Positions 5,061 through 12,197 of a stretch of 15,115 nucleotides of DNA are shown here, in pieces (position 1 is the first letter of the stretch; every line of letters begins with the position of its first letter). The stretch covers positions 1 to 15,115 of the forward strand of contig CANPNN010000017.1 of NCBI GenBank assembly GCA_947575475.1. The letters are read 5' to 3'. Source of the DNA: an uncultured Pseudoflavonifractor sp. (GTDB lineage Bacteria > Bacillota_A > Clostridia > Oscillospirales > Oscillospiraceae). The position numbers were made by a program, and so were the translations under genes. Below the pieces are notes generated by a model. The model saw nothing but the letters and a program-made list of their open reading frames with translations. It had not been told where the DNA came from and did no database searches.

Positions 5061-7568
5061 TTATTTTACCCACAAAATGGTGAAAAGTGGCTTTTTCCAT
5101 GCCGGCAGGACCCCATAGACCCGGCGGGCCTCCTCCCGGAAAAGCTCCGCTCCCCGGTCCCGCTGGGCGGGGGTGAGGGTGTGCTGGCTGAACTTTGCCC
5201 TCTCCGCCAGGGCGGTAAGCTCCTCATTCTCCACCCCGCCCCAGGGTTTCAAGCCCTCATAACAGCGGTAGGCGTAGAGGACGGCGGCGTTGGTATCCTC
5301 CCCCCGCAGCTTCTCCCGGCGGCGGGACAGTACATACTTCCGCCCCCGGAGGGACAGGACCAGCAGAAGCGCGGCTCCAAGGGCATACCATACCCCGGAG
5401 GGAAGGGAGAGGCCCTTCCCCTCCCCGCTTCCCGGCCCGGTTTGCTCACCGGGGGCCTGGCTGGGGGTGGGGGCGGCGCTGGGAGGGACGGAAGGCGTAG
5501 GACTGGGGGCCGCGCTGGGGGTCGGGCTGGGGGTGGGACTGGGGGCGGCGGTAGGGGCCACGGTGGCCTGGGCGTTTCCCGACTCCAGGTCCGGAATGTC
5601 CCCCATGGCGTTACTCTGGAAGCCGGGGGTCACCTCCAGGGGATACCAGCCCACCCCGTCGATATAGACCTCCACCCAGGCGTGGGCGGCGTGGTCGGTG
5701 ACCTCCACCGTGTTGGTCCGCCAAGGAATGTTGGCCACGTAGCCGCTGACATACCGGGCGGGGATACCCGCCGCTCGCAGGAGCAGGGTGGCGGCGGTGG
5801 CGTAGTGCATACAGTAGCCCTGTTTGCTCTCGTTGAGGAACCAGTCCACGTAGTCCCGGCCCGCTGGGGGGGCGGGAGTGTCCCGGTCGTAGCGGGTTGT
5901 CTGAGCCAGATAGTTGATCATCACGCCGGTCATCATGCTCACATACCAATCACGGTACTCCTCCAGGTCCTCTGGAGTGATTTGGGCCCTCTCAAAGTCC
6001 TCCGGGGTGGGACCGCTGTTCCGCAGGTCGTCCGCCAGGGACTGGTAGTAGGTCTCGTCCCAATTTCCGCTTCGCGCCAATGTCTGGTATAGCTCATAAA
6101 GCTGCCCCGAGATCCGCTCCCGCCAGAGGTCGTAGCCCTTGGCATAGCGGACGTACTCCTCCAGGTTGGCGAAGGCCAGGCCATACTCCCCCATCGCCTC
6201 CCCGGTAGCCTGGCGGAGCCAGTCCTCCAGGATGGGGCGCAGATCATCGGGAACCTGGAGCTGGTGGGCGTAGACGAAGTCATAGTAGGGGCCGCTCTCC
6301 TCCCCCTTGTACCAGGACACCCGCTCCCATTCAGGGTAGAAGGCGAAGGTGTGCTCCCAAACGGCCCCCGTCCGCTCCAGGTGGGAGTCCCCGCCGAAGG
6401 TGGCATTTTCCGGCAGCTGGACCAGCCCATAGGGATAGTAGATACACCCGCCGGGAGCCGCCACGTTCTCCACCGTCAGGGTGGCGGAGTTCTCCCCCTT
6501 GATGGAGATGCGCTCCCCGTTCTGATAGCTGACATAGTCATAATCGGTCGACTCCCGGGCCCGCTCCCCCAGTATCAGAAGGGGCTCCATCCCCGTCTCC
6601 CGGATGACCTCCAGTTCCTCCTTGGCCTCCCGGCCCAGGGGCTCCCAGCGGCGGCCGGTATAGATATCGGCCGAGTAGCCCCGCAGGTAGTATTTTCCCC
6701 CCTGGCTGGCCGTCACTCTGAGAGCTGTCCGGCCTGTCCGGGCAGGGGCGCTGCCCAGCAGATTCATGTACTCGGTGGAGCCCGCCCCCACCCAGCCGCT
6801 CCAGCGGCTCAGAAGGGCGGAGAAATCCCCCCGGCTGGCCCCGTTGATCAGGGCCTCCCGGATATCGGCGGCCCAGAGGGGCTGGGCGGTGCCCTGAACG
6901 GGCAGACGCTGGGCCAGAAGGGACAGGGCCAACAGCACGCAAAGAAGGCTCCCCAGCCGTTGGCGGGCGGCGCCCGACGGGTCCCGGCTGTCGGTCAGGG
7001 AGGTCAAGACCAGGGTGAGCCACACCGCCAGCAGGCCCGCCGCAGGAAGGGGGTCGGGGGCCTCGGTGACGCAGAGGGCGGGCAGGATGGGCAGGAGGGT
7101 CCACAGCAGCACCGGGAGGGCACGCCGCAGCCGACACAGCAGCAGGGCCAGCACCAGGGCGTAGACCACGCCCACCATCAGCAGCCACAGGGTGGTCACC
7201 TGGATCCACAGCTCGTCCGACAGCTCTATGACGGGGACGATCCCCGTTACATTGGGTATTTTTGAGGCGATAAGGTTCACCACGTCGCACTGGATCCGGG
7301 TGCCGCCCCAGACCAGGGGCTTCCACAGCCGCCAGAGACCCCAGGCCCACAGGGCCAGGACCCCTGCTGTCGCGGGGAAGCGGTATTTGGGCAGGTTCAT
7401 CAGCCCCACCATTGTCAATGTCAGGGCCGCCGCCCCTATCCATAAGGCGGAGGGGACGACCTCCATATGGTAGGCGGTCACCGCCCCGAAGGCAACGGAG
7501 ACAAGGGCCAGGAAGAGAAACAGGGCGTCGGCGAGGAGGGTCCAGAGATGGATCTTTTTGTGTTTCAT
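5061..7568 (-). CDS. Membrane-bound transglutaminase-like protein (TgpA/YebA type)
   Basis: An 835-residue membrane protein. Residues 1-222 hold about six to seven transmembrane helices and about 265-410 a beta-rich extracytoplasmic region. A helical stretch follows at about 440-560, then a transglutaminase core at about 571-650. The core shows Cys586 (KQGYCMHYA), His629 (HAAHAWVEV) and Glu645 (WYPLEVTPG), where many family members have Asp. A Pro/Ser/Thr-rich linker (671-706), a last transmembrane helix (about 724-741) and a cytoplasmic tail resembling DUF4129 complete it. TgpA-type proteins are known from MoxR-DUF58 loci (B. subtilis yeaC-yeaD-yebA), but their substrates are largely unknown; wall or surface-protein processing is inferred. 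The ATG at 7568 overlaps the upstream stop by 4 bases and follows GGGAGGTGGG. Confidence 0.88.
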   Translation of the reverse strand: MKHKKIHLWTLLADALFLFLALVSVAFGAVTAYHMEVVPSALWIGAAALTLTMVGLMNLPKYRFPATAGVLALWAWGLWRLWKPLVWGGTRIQCDVVNLIASKIPNVTGIVPVIELSDELWIQVTTLWLLMVGVVYALVLALLLCRLRRALPVLLWTLLPILPALCVTEAPDPLPAAGLLAVWLTLVLTSLTDSRDPSGAARQRLGSLLCVLLALSLLAQRLPVQGTAQPLWAADIREALINGASRGDFSALLSRWSGWVGAGSTEYMNLLGSAPARTGRTALRVTASQGGKYYLRGYSADIYTGRRWEPLGREAKEELEVIRETGMEPLLILGERARESTDYDYVSYQNGERISIKGENSATLTVENVAAPGGCIYYPYGLVQLPENATFGGDSHLERTGAVWEHTFAFYPEWERVSWYKGEESGPYYDFVYAHQLQVPDDLRPILEDWLRQATGEAMGEYGLAFANLEEYVRYAKGYDLWRERISGQLYELYQTLARSGNWDETYYQSLADDLRNSGPTPEDFERAQITPEDLEEYRDWYVSMMTGVMINYLAQTTRYDRDTPAPPAGRDYVDWFLNESKQGYCMHYATAATLLLRAAGIPARYVSGYVANIPWRTNTVEVTDHAAHAWVEVYIDGVGWYPLEVTPGFQSNAMGDIPDLESGNAQATVAPTAAPSPTPSPTPSAAPSPTPSVPPSAAPTPSQAPGEQTGPGSGEGKGLSLPSGVWYALGAALLLVLSLRGRKYVLSRRREKLRGEDTNAAVLYAYRCYEGLKPWGGVENEELTALAERAKFSQHTLTPAQRDRGAELFREEARRVYGVLPAWKKPLFTILWVK
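5463..5545 (+). repeat. G-rich low-complexity repeat with G-quadruplex-type runs
   Basis: This is the complement of the Pro/Ser/Thr/Ala linker codons of the transglutaminase. At 5463-5487, four runs of three or more G are separated by loops of 1, 7 and 1 bases. At 5517-5545, five G-runs have loops of 2, 2, 1 and 3 bases. The G-rich strand is the template strand of the gene. Degenerate CCC-ACC/AGC codon repeats explain its origin. Confidence 0.6.
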
Positions 7569-8539
7569 GCCGTCCCACCTCCCGGTTTCAGGTGGAGGGA
7601 CTTCCTCCCCAGGTTGGCCTGGTCCAGCACCGACTTTCCCGTCAGGGGGGCGCGTTGGGACAGAAGGGCCTCCAAACAGCGGCGCAGGTCCTCCTCCCCG
7701 GATATGGGACAGCGGCAGAGCTCCCCGGTGGTGGGGTCGGCCCAGGCCACCGCGTGGGGGCGGCCCAGGGTCAGCAGCGTTGCGCTGACTCCGGAGAGCA
7801 AGTCCAGCGTTTTGTCCAATGTGTCCGGGTCCCCGAAGGGGTCCAGGGTCAGGAGGGGCAGAGGCTTTACCGTCTCCAGAGTCTCCTTTGTCACCAGCTC
7901 GTCCCGCTTGGCGGAGAGCTTCCAGTGGATGGAACTGAGAGGGTCTCCGGGGCGGTACTCCCGGGGATCGTAGTCCTCGCCGGGGCCGCCGCCGGGGCGG
8001 GGGCGGACGCCGGGAGCTTCCTCCTCCGGCAGAGGCGGCAGATCGGCGCCCTGGGGTACAGGCTCCACCCAGAGCCGGGCGGGGCCGCTCCGGCGAAGGG
8101 GCAGCCAGAAAAGGCCCAGGCTGTCCAGGGCCCAGACGTGGGTCAGCCTCCCCGTCAAAAGGCCGCAGTGGTCCGCCGGGGCGGGGAGACTTACTCTCAC
8201 CCCCGCTCCGGGGAGAAACCAGGTCTTTTGGGTCGTATAAGATAGACCGTTCATCTCATTGACGGTCCTGACCGTCACCTTTATCCTGCCCAGGGGCAGG
8301 CCCAGGGCGCTGCGGCCTGTGACCCGCCAGACCCCGGGGCCGCCCCGGGGGACCTGAGCCGGGCCCGGGGTCAGTTCCACCTTCGCCGCCAGGATGGCGG
8401 GCAGGGACGCCAGAAGTCCCAGGGCCGGCAGGCACAGCACCCCCGCCAGCACAAAGCCCGCCAGCCAGCCTGTGTAAGCCACCCGGAGGACCAAAGCCCC
8501 CAGCAGAGCCAGAAGCCAGCACAACCATCGTTTTACCAT
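7565..8539 (-). CDS. DUF58 domain protein of the MoxR locus
   Basis: A 324-residue protein with two hydrophobic helices near the N-terminus (about 5-22 and 25-45), then a beta-rich part. The DUF58 signature follows at about 193-218: REYRPGDPLSSIHWKLSAKR and then DELVTKE. DUF58 proteins have a von Willebrand A-like region and are thought to work with MoxR AAA ATPases in assembling or activating envelope proteins. This copy is shorter than the roughly 400 residues common in the family. The ATG at 8539 lies six bases after the MoxR stop and has no clear Shine-Dalgarno sequence, so translation probably depends on coupling. Its stop overlaps the transglutaminase ATG. The family is sure; the role is inferred from the locus. 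Confidence 0.87.
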   Translation of the reverse strand: MVKRWLCWLLALLGALVLRVAYTGWLAGFVLAGVLCLPALGLLASLPAILAAKVELTPGPAQVPRGGPGVWRVTGRSALGLPLGRIKVTVRTVNEMNGLSYTTQKTWFLPGAGVRVSLPAPADHCGLLTGRLTHVWALDSLGLFWLPLRRSGPARLWVEPVPQGADLPPLPEEEAPGVRPRPGGGPGEDYDPREYRPGDPLSSIHWKLSAKRDELVTKETLETVKPLPLLTLDPFGDPDTLDKTLDLLSGVSATLLTLGRPHAVAWADPTTGELCRCPISGEEDLRRCLEALLSQRAPLTGKSVLDQANLGRKSLHLKPGGGTA

Positions 8540-8545
8540 TGTTTT

Positions 8546-9472
8546 TTAGGGAAGCTTGGGGGCGGATACGCTTTTGAGGGCATCCGCCGCCGGGTCCGCT
8601 CCCTCCGAAATGCCCCGGCCCGTCAGCAAAAGCCGGTGGGAAACCGTATCCCGGAAGACGCTTTTCACGTCCTGGGGCACCACGTAGTCCCGCCCCTGGA
8701 CCCAGGCCATGGACCGGGCCATGGCAGCTACCGCCAGGGTGGCGCGGGGGCTGCCCCCCTGGTGGACCAGAGGGTGGGTCCGGGTGGCGGCGGTGAGGCG
8801 CACGATGTACTGGGCGATCTCGTCGCTGATATGGACAGAGGCCACCACCCGGCGGGCCTCCTCCAGGCCCTCTCCGTCGGTGATCTGCTTCACCCCGTCC
8901 AGGGGATTGCCCCTCTGCTTGCGGCGGAGCATTTCCACCTCGTTTTCCTCGTCGGGGTAGCCCAAAGAAAGGCGGATCATGAACCGGTCCATCTGGGAGT
9001 CGGGCAGGGGCTGGGTCCCCGAGGCCCCCGCCGGGTTCTGGGTGGCGATGACCAGGAAGGGGCTGGGGACCGGGCGGGTCACCCCGTCCACGGTGACCTG
9101 GCGCTCCTCCATAGCCTCCAGAAGGGCGGACTGGGTCCGGGAGGTGGCCCGGTTCAGCTCGTCGGCCAGAAAGAGATTGCACAGAAGGGCCCCCGGCTGG
9201 TAGTCCATGGCCCCCGTATCCTTGTTGTAGATGGAAAAGCCCGTAAGGTCGGAGGGCAGCACGTCGGGGGTGAACTGGACCCGCTTGTAGGTAAGGCCCA
9301 GAGCCTTGGAGAAGGCCACCGCCAGGGTGCTCTTGCCCACGCCAGGGATGTCCTCCATGAGAATATGGCCCCCCGCCAGAATGGCAAGGAGGGCCTTGGC
9401 TACCACGTCGTCCTTGCCGACTACGGCTTTGCGGACTTCATACAATACCTTTGTCGCCAGATCATTGGCCAT
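8546..9472 (-). CDS. MoxR-family AAA+ ATPase
   Basis: A 308-residue cytoplasmic AAA+ ATPase of the MoxR/RavA branch. Walker A is IPGVGKST (42-49), Walker B LFLADELNR (100-108), sensor 1 ATQNP (143-147) and the arginine-finger region MDRFMIR (161-167). A lid with a sensor 2-like GSPRATLAV completes it. The length is typical for the family. MoxR ATPases act as chaperone-like remodelling enzymes for partner complexes, here probably the DUF58 and transglutaminase products encoded immediately downstream. The ATG at 9472 follows GGAAGGG with a nine-base gap. A 65-base gap separates it from the lipoprotein gene. No clear promoter or terminator is visible there, so it may be transcribed with the upstream genes. 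Confidence 0.9.
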   Translation of the reverse strand: MANDLATKVLYEVRKAVVGKDDVVAKALLAILAGGHILMEDIPGVGKSTLAVAFSKALGLTYKRVQFTPDVLPSDLTGFSIYNKDTGAMDYQPGALLCNLFLADELNRATSRTQSALLEAMEERQVTVDGVTRPVPSPFLVIATQNPAGASGTQPLPDSQMDRFMIRLSLGYPDEENEVEMLRRKQRGNPLDGVKQITDGEGLEEARRVVASVHISDEIAQYIVRLTAATRTHPLVHQGGSPRATLAVAAMARSMAWVQGRDYVVPQDVKSVFRDTVSHRLLLTGRGISEGADPAADALKSVSAPKLP

Positions 9473-9537
9473 CAGGGTCGTCCCTTCCTTTGTATTTGTC
9501 TTTTTAGACGGAGTTTTCAGGCTCCGGTTCCCTTTTC

Positions 9538-10608
9538 TCAGTAAAATTCCATCGTCTCCCCGTCCCAGCTCTCATATATCACGCTGCTGCCCGCGAACCA
9601 AGACAGCCTTCCCTCCCCGTCGGCATAGTAATAGCCGGGGATCTCCCCGCCCATCGCCTTGGCATAATTGCTCCGGGTCTCCTCCGTCCAAGAAAGCTCT
9701 ACCCGGCTCATATCCGGAAAACGCTCCTTCCGGACCCCATCCAGAATTTCCTCCGGGCCTTTGTCCCCGCTCCGCCCTTCCTCATAGCCGTAAAATCTCA
9801 CCGTCAGGTCGGGCAGGGGTGGGAGCTGTTCCCTCCAAGGCTCTCCCTCCCACGCATTGGGCATGTCCTCCAGCCTGAGAAACTCGGCGGATATGTCCTG
9901 CTCCCAGAGAAGTCCGGTCCCGCAGTCCCAAGCCCCCTCCGAAAAGGCCCGCTGGGTATACTCTCCCGCCAGAAAATCATAGCTCTCCGTCACGCCCCGC
10001 TCGCCATACCGGCTCATGGTCTCCAAGCCGGTCAAGGCCAGTCCATCTCCCTGCCAAGAAAAGGCGTAGTCGTTCCCCCACTTCCATGCGCTCCCGCCGT
10101 AGTCTTTATAGTGGAGCTCTCCATTTTGGATGTAAATTCCCTCATAGGGGTCGCCAAATACTCCCCCTTGGGCGTCCCGGCGGATAAAATGGTCGTTGGT
10201 CTGCCCCAAATAAAATCCGCCTTTCCCGTCTCCCAGCAGGATGGCGAGGGTCCGGGGCGCGTCGGTAAAATACTCCCCCGGCTCCTCCGCCTTGGAAGGA
10301 CGTTCTGCTACCACCGCCCAATCCTCTACGCCGTCCCCGTTCAGGTCCCCGGTGGCCTTGTCCATCACCCGGTCGGTCTCCTCCAATTCCAGCAGGAGCA
10401 TGGCCCCAAGGGGCAGCTCCTGTTTTGGGGCCGGGGTCGGGGTAGGCTCCGCCGTCTCCACAGGCTCCGGGGTGGGAGCCGCCGTGGGCGTGGGGGCTAC
10501 GGTGGGGGGCGGCGTTACCTCCGGGCCTTTTTTCTCCCCACCCCTCCGGGCGCACCCCGCCAGTAGACACAGGCACAGGACAAGCATACAGGCTCTTTTC
10601 CCCTTCAT
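9538..10608 (-). CDS. Lipoprotein with FG-GAP/EF-hand-like calcium loop
   Basis: A 356-residue predicted lipoprotein. A short signal peptide ends in the lipobox LAGC with Cys19. A Pro/Thr-rich tether (about 31-62) leads into a module with DLNGDGVED (88-96), a DxNxDGxxD calcium-binding loop, followed by LAILLGDGKGGF, which resembles one FG-GAP/VCBS blade. The remaining 220 residues are rich in aromatic and acidic residues and match no family I recognise. It should sit on the outer face of the membrane. The ATG at 10608 follows GGAGGT and overlaps the upstream phosphodiesterase stop by 4 bases (ATGA). The frame is open for another 154 codons upstream, but that part is antisense-quality sequence overlapping the previous gene. 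The function is unknown. Confidence 0.78.
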   Translation of the reverse strand: MKGKRACMLVLCLCLLAGCARRGGEKKGPEVTPPPTVAPTPTAAPTPEPVETAEPTPTPAPKQELPLGAMLLLELEETDRVMDKATGDLNGDGVEDWAVVAERPSKAEEPGEYFTDAPRTLAILLGDGKGGFYLGQTNDHFIRRDAQGGVFGDPYEGIYIQNGELHYKDYGGSAWKWGNDYAFSWQGDGLALTGLETMSRYGERGVTESYDFLAGEYTQRAFSEGAWDCGTGLLWEQDISAEFLRLEDMPNAWEGEPWREQLPPLPDLTVRFYGYEEGRSGDKGPEEILDGVRKERFPDMSRVELSWTEETRSNYAKAMGGEIPGYYYADGEGRLSWFAGSSVIYESWDGETMEFY

Positions 10609-11075
10609 CGGATGACCTCCAGCCGGCAGTAGATCTCCCCGTCCCGCTCCTCGATCACGCCGTAAGTGGCCCGGGGGAAGCCGCTGACGGTGCCAGGGTT
10701 CATGACCCACAGGGGGCCCTCCCGAAAGCAGGTGGGCTCGTGGGTGTGGCCGAAGAGGACCACCGCCGCTTCCTTCCGCCGGGCCTCCGCAGTCAGCATC
10801 CCGATGCCCAGCTTCACATGGTACTCGTGACCGTGGCACATCCAGATTTTTTGGCCCAGGAAGGAGAGCTCCCGCTCCGTTGGGGCGTCGCCGCCCCAGC
10901 CGTCGCAGTTGCCCCGGACCATCTCCACGGGGATGGCGGGATAGAGAGCCTGGACCCGCTCCGCGTCCCGGCTCACATCCCCCAGATGGAGGATGCGGTC
11001 GGGCTGCTCCTGCTCCACCGCCTTCTGCATGAAGCCCAAATTGCCGTGGGAATCTGAAAATACCAGCCATTTCAT
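10605..11075 (-). CDS. YfcE/MJ0936-type metallophosphoesterase (phosphodiesterase)
   Basis: A 156-residue cytoplasmic metallophosphoesterase with the full metal-binding set: DSH (Asp8, His10), LGD (Asp33), GNCD (Asn56), HGH (His81) and GHTH (His110, His112). MNPGTVSGFPR (125-135) is the family's C-terminal signature. It would hydrolyse phosphodiester bonds with two divalent metals; the cellular substrate of this family is not settled. The ATG at 11075 follows AAAGGTGA and is preferred to an in-frame start 16 codons upstream, which runs into the divergent promoter. It is the first gene of the five-gene minus-strand run and is translationally coupled to the lipoprotein gene. In related genomes such genes often follow the XTP pyrophosphatase gene; that is not the case here. 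Confidence 0.9.
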   Translation of the reverse strand: MKWLVFSDSHGNLGFMQKAVEQEQPDRILHLGDVSRDAERVQALYPAIPVEMVRGNCDGWGGDAPTERELSFLGQKIWMCHGHEYHVKLGIGMLTAEARRKEAAVVLFGHTHEPTCFREGPLWVMNPGTVSGFPRATYGVIEERDGEIYCRLEVIR

Positions 11076-11081
11076 ACGCTG

Positions 11082-11110
11082 TTCACCTTTCCTGTCCTCA
11101 TTCATATAAT
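11082..11110 (+). promoter_or_regulatory. Promoter of the three-gene small-protein cluster
   Basis: TTCACC (11082-11087, 4/6) and a perfect TATAAT (11105-11110) are separated by 17 bases, leaving a leader of about 30 bases before the ATG at 11148. A second overlapping possibility (TTCATA 11101 with TATATT 11125) would start transcription inside the ribosome site and is less likely. Confidence 0.6.
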
Positions 11111-11147
11111 AAAGGGAAACCAACTATATTTGTTTGGAGGGACCTTT

Positions 11148-11426
11148 ATGACCAAACCCGATCCCAGCTTTGACGCTTTGAAGAAAGACCCTCAGGCCGC
11201 CCAGCTTTTGGGGGACCCTTCCGCTCTCAAGTCCCTGCTGTCCTCCCCGGAGACGCAGAAGCTGGTATCTCTGCTCAGCCAGGCGGGGGGCAACGGGCTG
11301 AAGGCCGCCACCCAGGCCGCCGCCAAGGGAAAGCCCGACGCCCTCATGGGTATTCTGAACCAGGTCATGGGAAGCCCTGAGGGGGCCAAAGCGGCAGAGG
11401 CGTTCCAAAAAAAGACCCAAAAGTAA
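11148..11426 (+). CDS. Small helical protein of unknown function, first of cluster
   Basis: A 92-residue soluble protein with no signal peptide or membrane segment. It appears to hold two related units. The first is GDPSALKSLL then SSPETQKLVSLL (22-43); the second is GKPDALMGILNQVMGSPEGA (61-80) and what follows. Both have the pattern G-x-P-x-A-L-x-x-[LI]-L ... SPE. The composition is Ala/Lys/Leu-rich and predicted helical. The ATG at 11148 follows TTTGGAGGG; a longer frame from 11130 starts within the leader. Proteins of this general look occur in Clostridia, but I do not know a function. The clean promoter, strong ribosome sites and reading-frame composition support it as a real gene. Confidence 0.72.
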   Translation: MTKPDPSFDALKKDPQAAQLLGDPSALKSLLSSPETQKLVSLLSQAGGNGLKAATQAAAKGKPDALMGILNQVMGSPEGAKAAEAFQKKTQK

Positions 11427-11458
11427 AAAAATACCCTTTTTAGAGGAGGAACCGGGCA

Positions 11459-11965
11459 ATGGCGGACCTTCAGGAACAATTACAGGCCATTTTGGGCGAC
11501 CCCGAGGCTATGAGCCAGATCGCCGCCGTTGCCCGCGCCCTCACCGGGGGACCTACCTCTGCAGAGACTCCTCCTCCCCCGCCTCCGGTGGAGGATGTCA
11601 AGTTTACTTTACATGATATGGAAGATTCCGGAACAACTGGTCCTTTCGAACCGGTGGAATTTGAAGAGCCGAAGGGACCAGATGACCCCGGACCATCCCA
11701 GCCGGTCCCCGACCTGGGCGCCCTGCTGGGAATGCTGGGGGGCGGGAATTTGGACATCGACCCCCGGCTCATCCAGATCGCTTTGCGGGTCTTTTCCGAA
11801 TACTCTGCCCAGGACAACGAAAAAGCAGCCCTTCTCTCTGCCCTGAAGCCCTTTCTCCGGGCCGAGCGGCTGGAGAAAATGGAGAAGGCGGAGAAGGTGG
11901 CCCGCCTTTCCCGTGTGGTCCGGGTGGCGATCCAGCTTCTGAAGGAGGAGGGCGGCCATGTATAA
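11459..11965 (+). CDS. Protein of unknown function with acidic Pro-rich linker, second of cluster
   Basis: A 168-residue protein of three parts. An N-terminal helix (1-30) contains AILGDPEAMSQIAAVARAL, echoing the LLGDPSAL motif of the preceding gene. A flexible acidic/proline linker (about 31-84) includes a run of six prolines. A C-terminal helical domain (about 85-166) contains ALLSALKPFLRAERLEKMEK and a basic amphipathic tail. No signal peptide or membrane helix is seen. The ATG at 11459 follows AGAGGAGGA. It is 32 bases after the first gene and overlaps the third by 8 bases, so the three are almost certainly cotranscribed. The function is unknown. The N- and C-terminal domains may be separate binding modules. 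Confidence 0.78.
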   Translation: MADLQEQLQAILGDPEAMSQIAAVARALTGGPTSAETPPPPPPVEDVKFTLHDMEDSGTTGPFEPVEFEEPKGPDDPGPSQPVPDLGALLGMLGGGNLDIDPRLIQIALRVFSEYSAQDNEKAALLSALKPFLRAERLEKMEKAEKVARLSRVVRVAIQLLKEEGGHV

Positions 11966-12197
11966 CCCCTATCTCTCCCAGAACTGGGACGACCGGATGG
12001 GCCGGTCCCGGCCGGAAGCAAAAACCCCGCCCGCCAAAGAAAAAACCGGGCTGGGCGGGCTTTTGAAAAGTTTGAAATTAGAAGATCTGGACACGGGAGA
12101 CGTACTGCTCCTGCTGATCTTGCTGTTCCTCTTTTTGGACGACCGGGAGGAAAACCTGGAACTGCTCATCACGCTGGGGCTAATGCTCCTCCTGTAA
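11958..12197 (+). CDS. Small hydrophobic membrane-associated protein, third of cluster
   Basis: A 79-residue protein. The polar N-terminal half (MYNPYLSQNWDDRMG, then basic and proline-rich) ends in an amphipathic stretch (GLGGLLKSLKLEDL, 31-44). Two short Leu/Ile-rich segments follow (about 49-60 and 67-79) separated by DDREEN. Each segment is only 12-13 residues, too short for a standard transmembrane helix, so a membrane hairpin or in-plane helices are possible. The ATG at 11958 follows GGAGGAGGG and overlaps the stop of the second gene by 8 bases, indicating translational coupling. Its last 18 bases overlap the 3' end of the convergent gene. No function is known to me. Confidence 0.75.
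   Translation: MYNPYLSQNWDDRMGRSRPEAKTPPAKEKTGLGGLLKSLKLEDLDTGDVLLLLILLFLFLDDREENLELLITLGLMLLL

Noticed and set aside
2848..5100. A very long open frame on the minus strand opposite the flavoprotein reductase
   Set aside because: It is a by-product of GC-biased third codon positions in the plus-strand gene. Its translation is Gly/Val/His/Leu-rich with no domain, and the plus-strand frame has a complete flavoprotein.
5461..5560. Repeated GGGGGTGGG-type units as a possible CRISPR or tandem repeat element
   Set aside because: The units are irregular, lack spacers and translate in frame to a Pro/Ser/Thr linker of the transglutaminase.
5181..7265. Several long plus-strand open frames opposite the transglutaminase
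   Set aside because: They are Gly/Gln/Pro-rich shadow translations without starts, ribosome sites or domains.
9509..9526. CGGAG/CTCCG hairpin between lipoprotein and MoxR genes as a terminator
   Set aside because: The stem is only 5 bp with an 8-base loop and is followed by an A-rich stretch rather than a U-run on the minus-strand RNA.
10609..11070. Upstream extension of the lipoprotein reading frame by 154 codons
   Set aside because: It overlaps the metallophosphoesterase, which has all catalytic motifs. The extension is low-complexity Gly/Pro/Arg sequence, and the lipoprotein signal peptide with lipobox starts at 10608.
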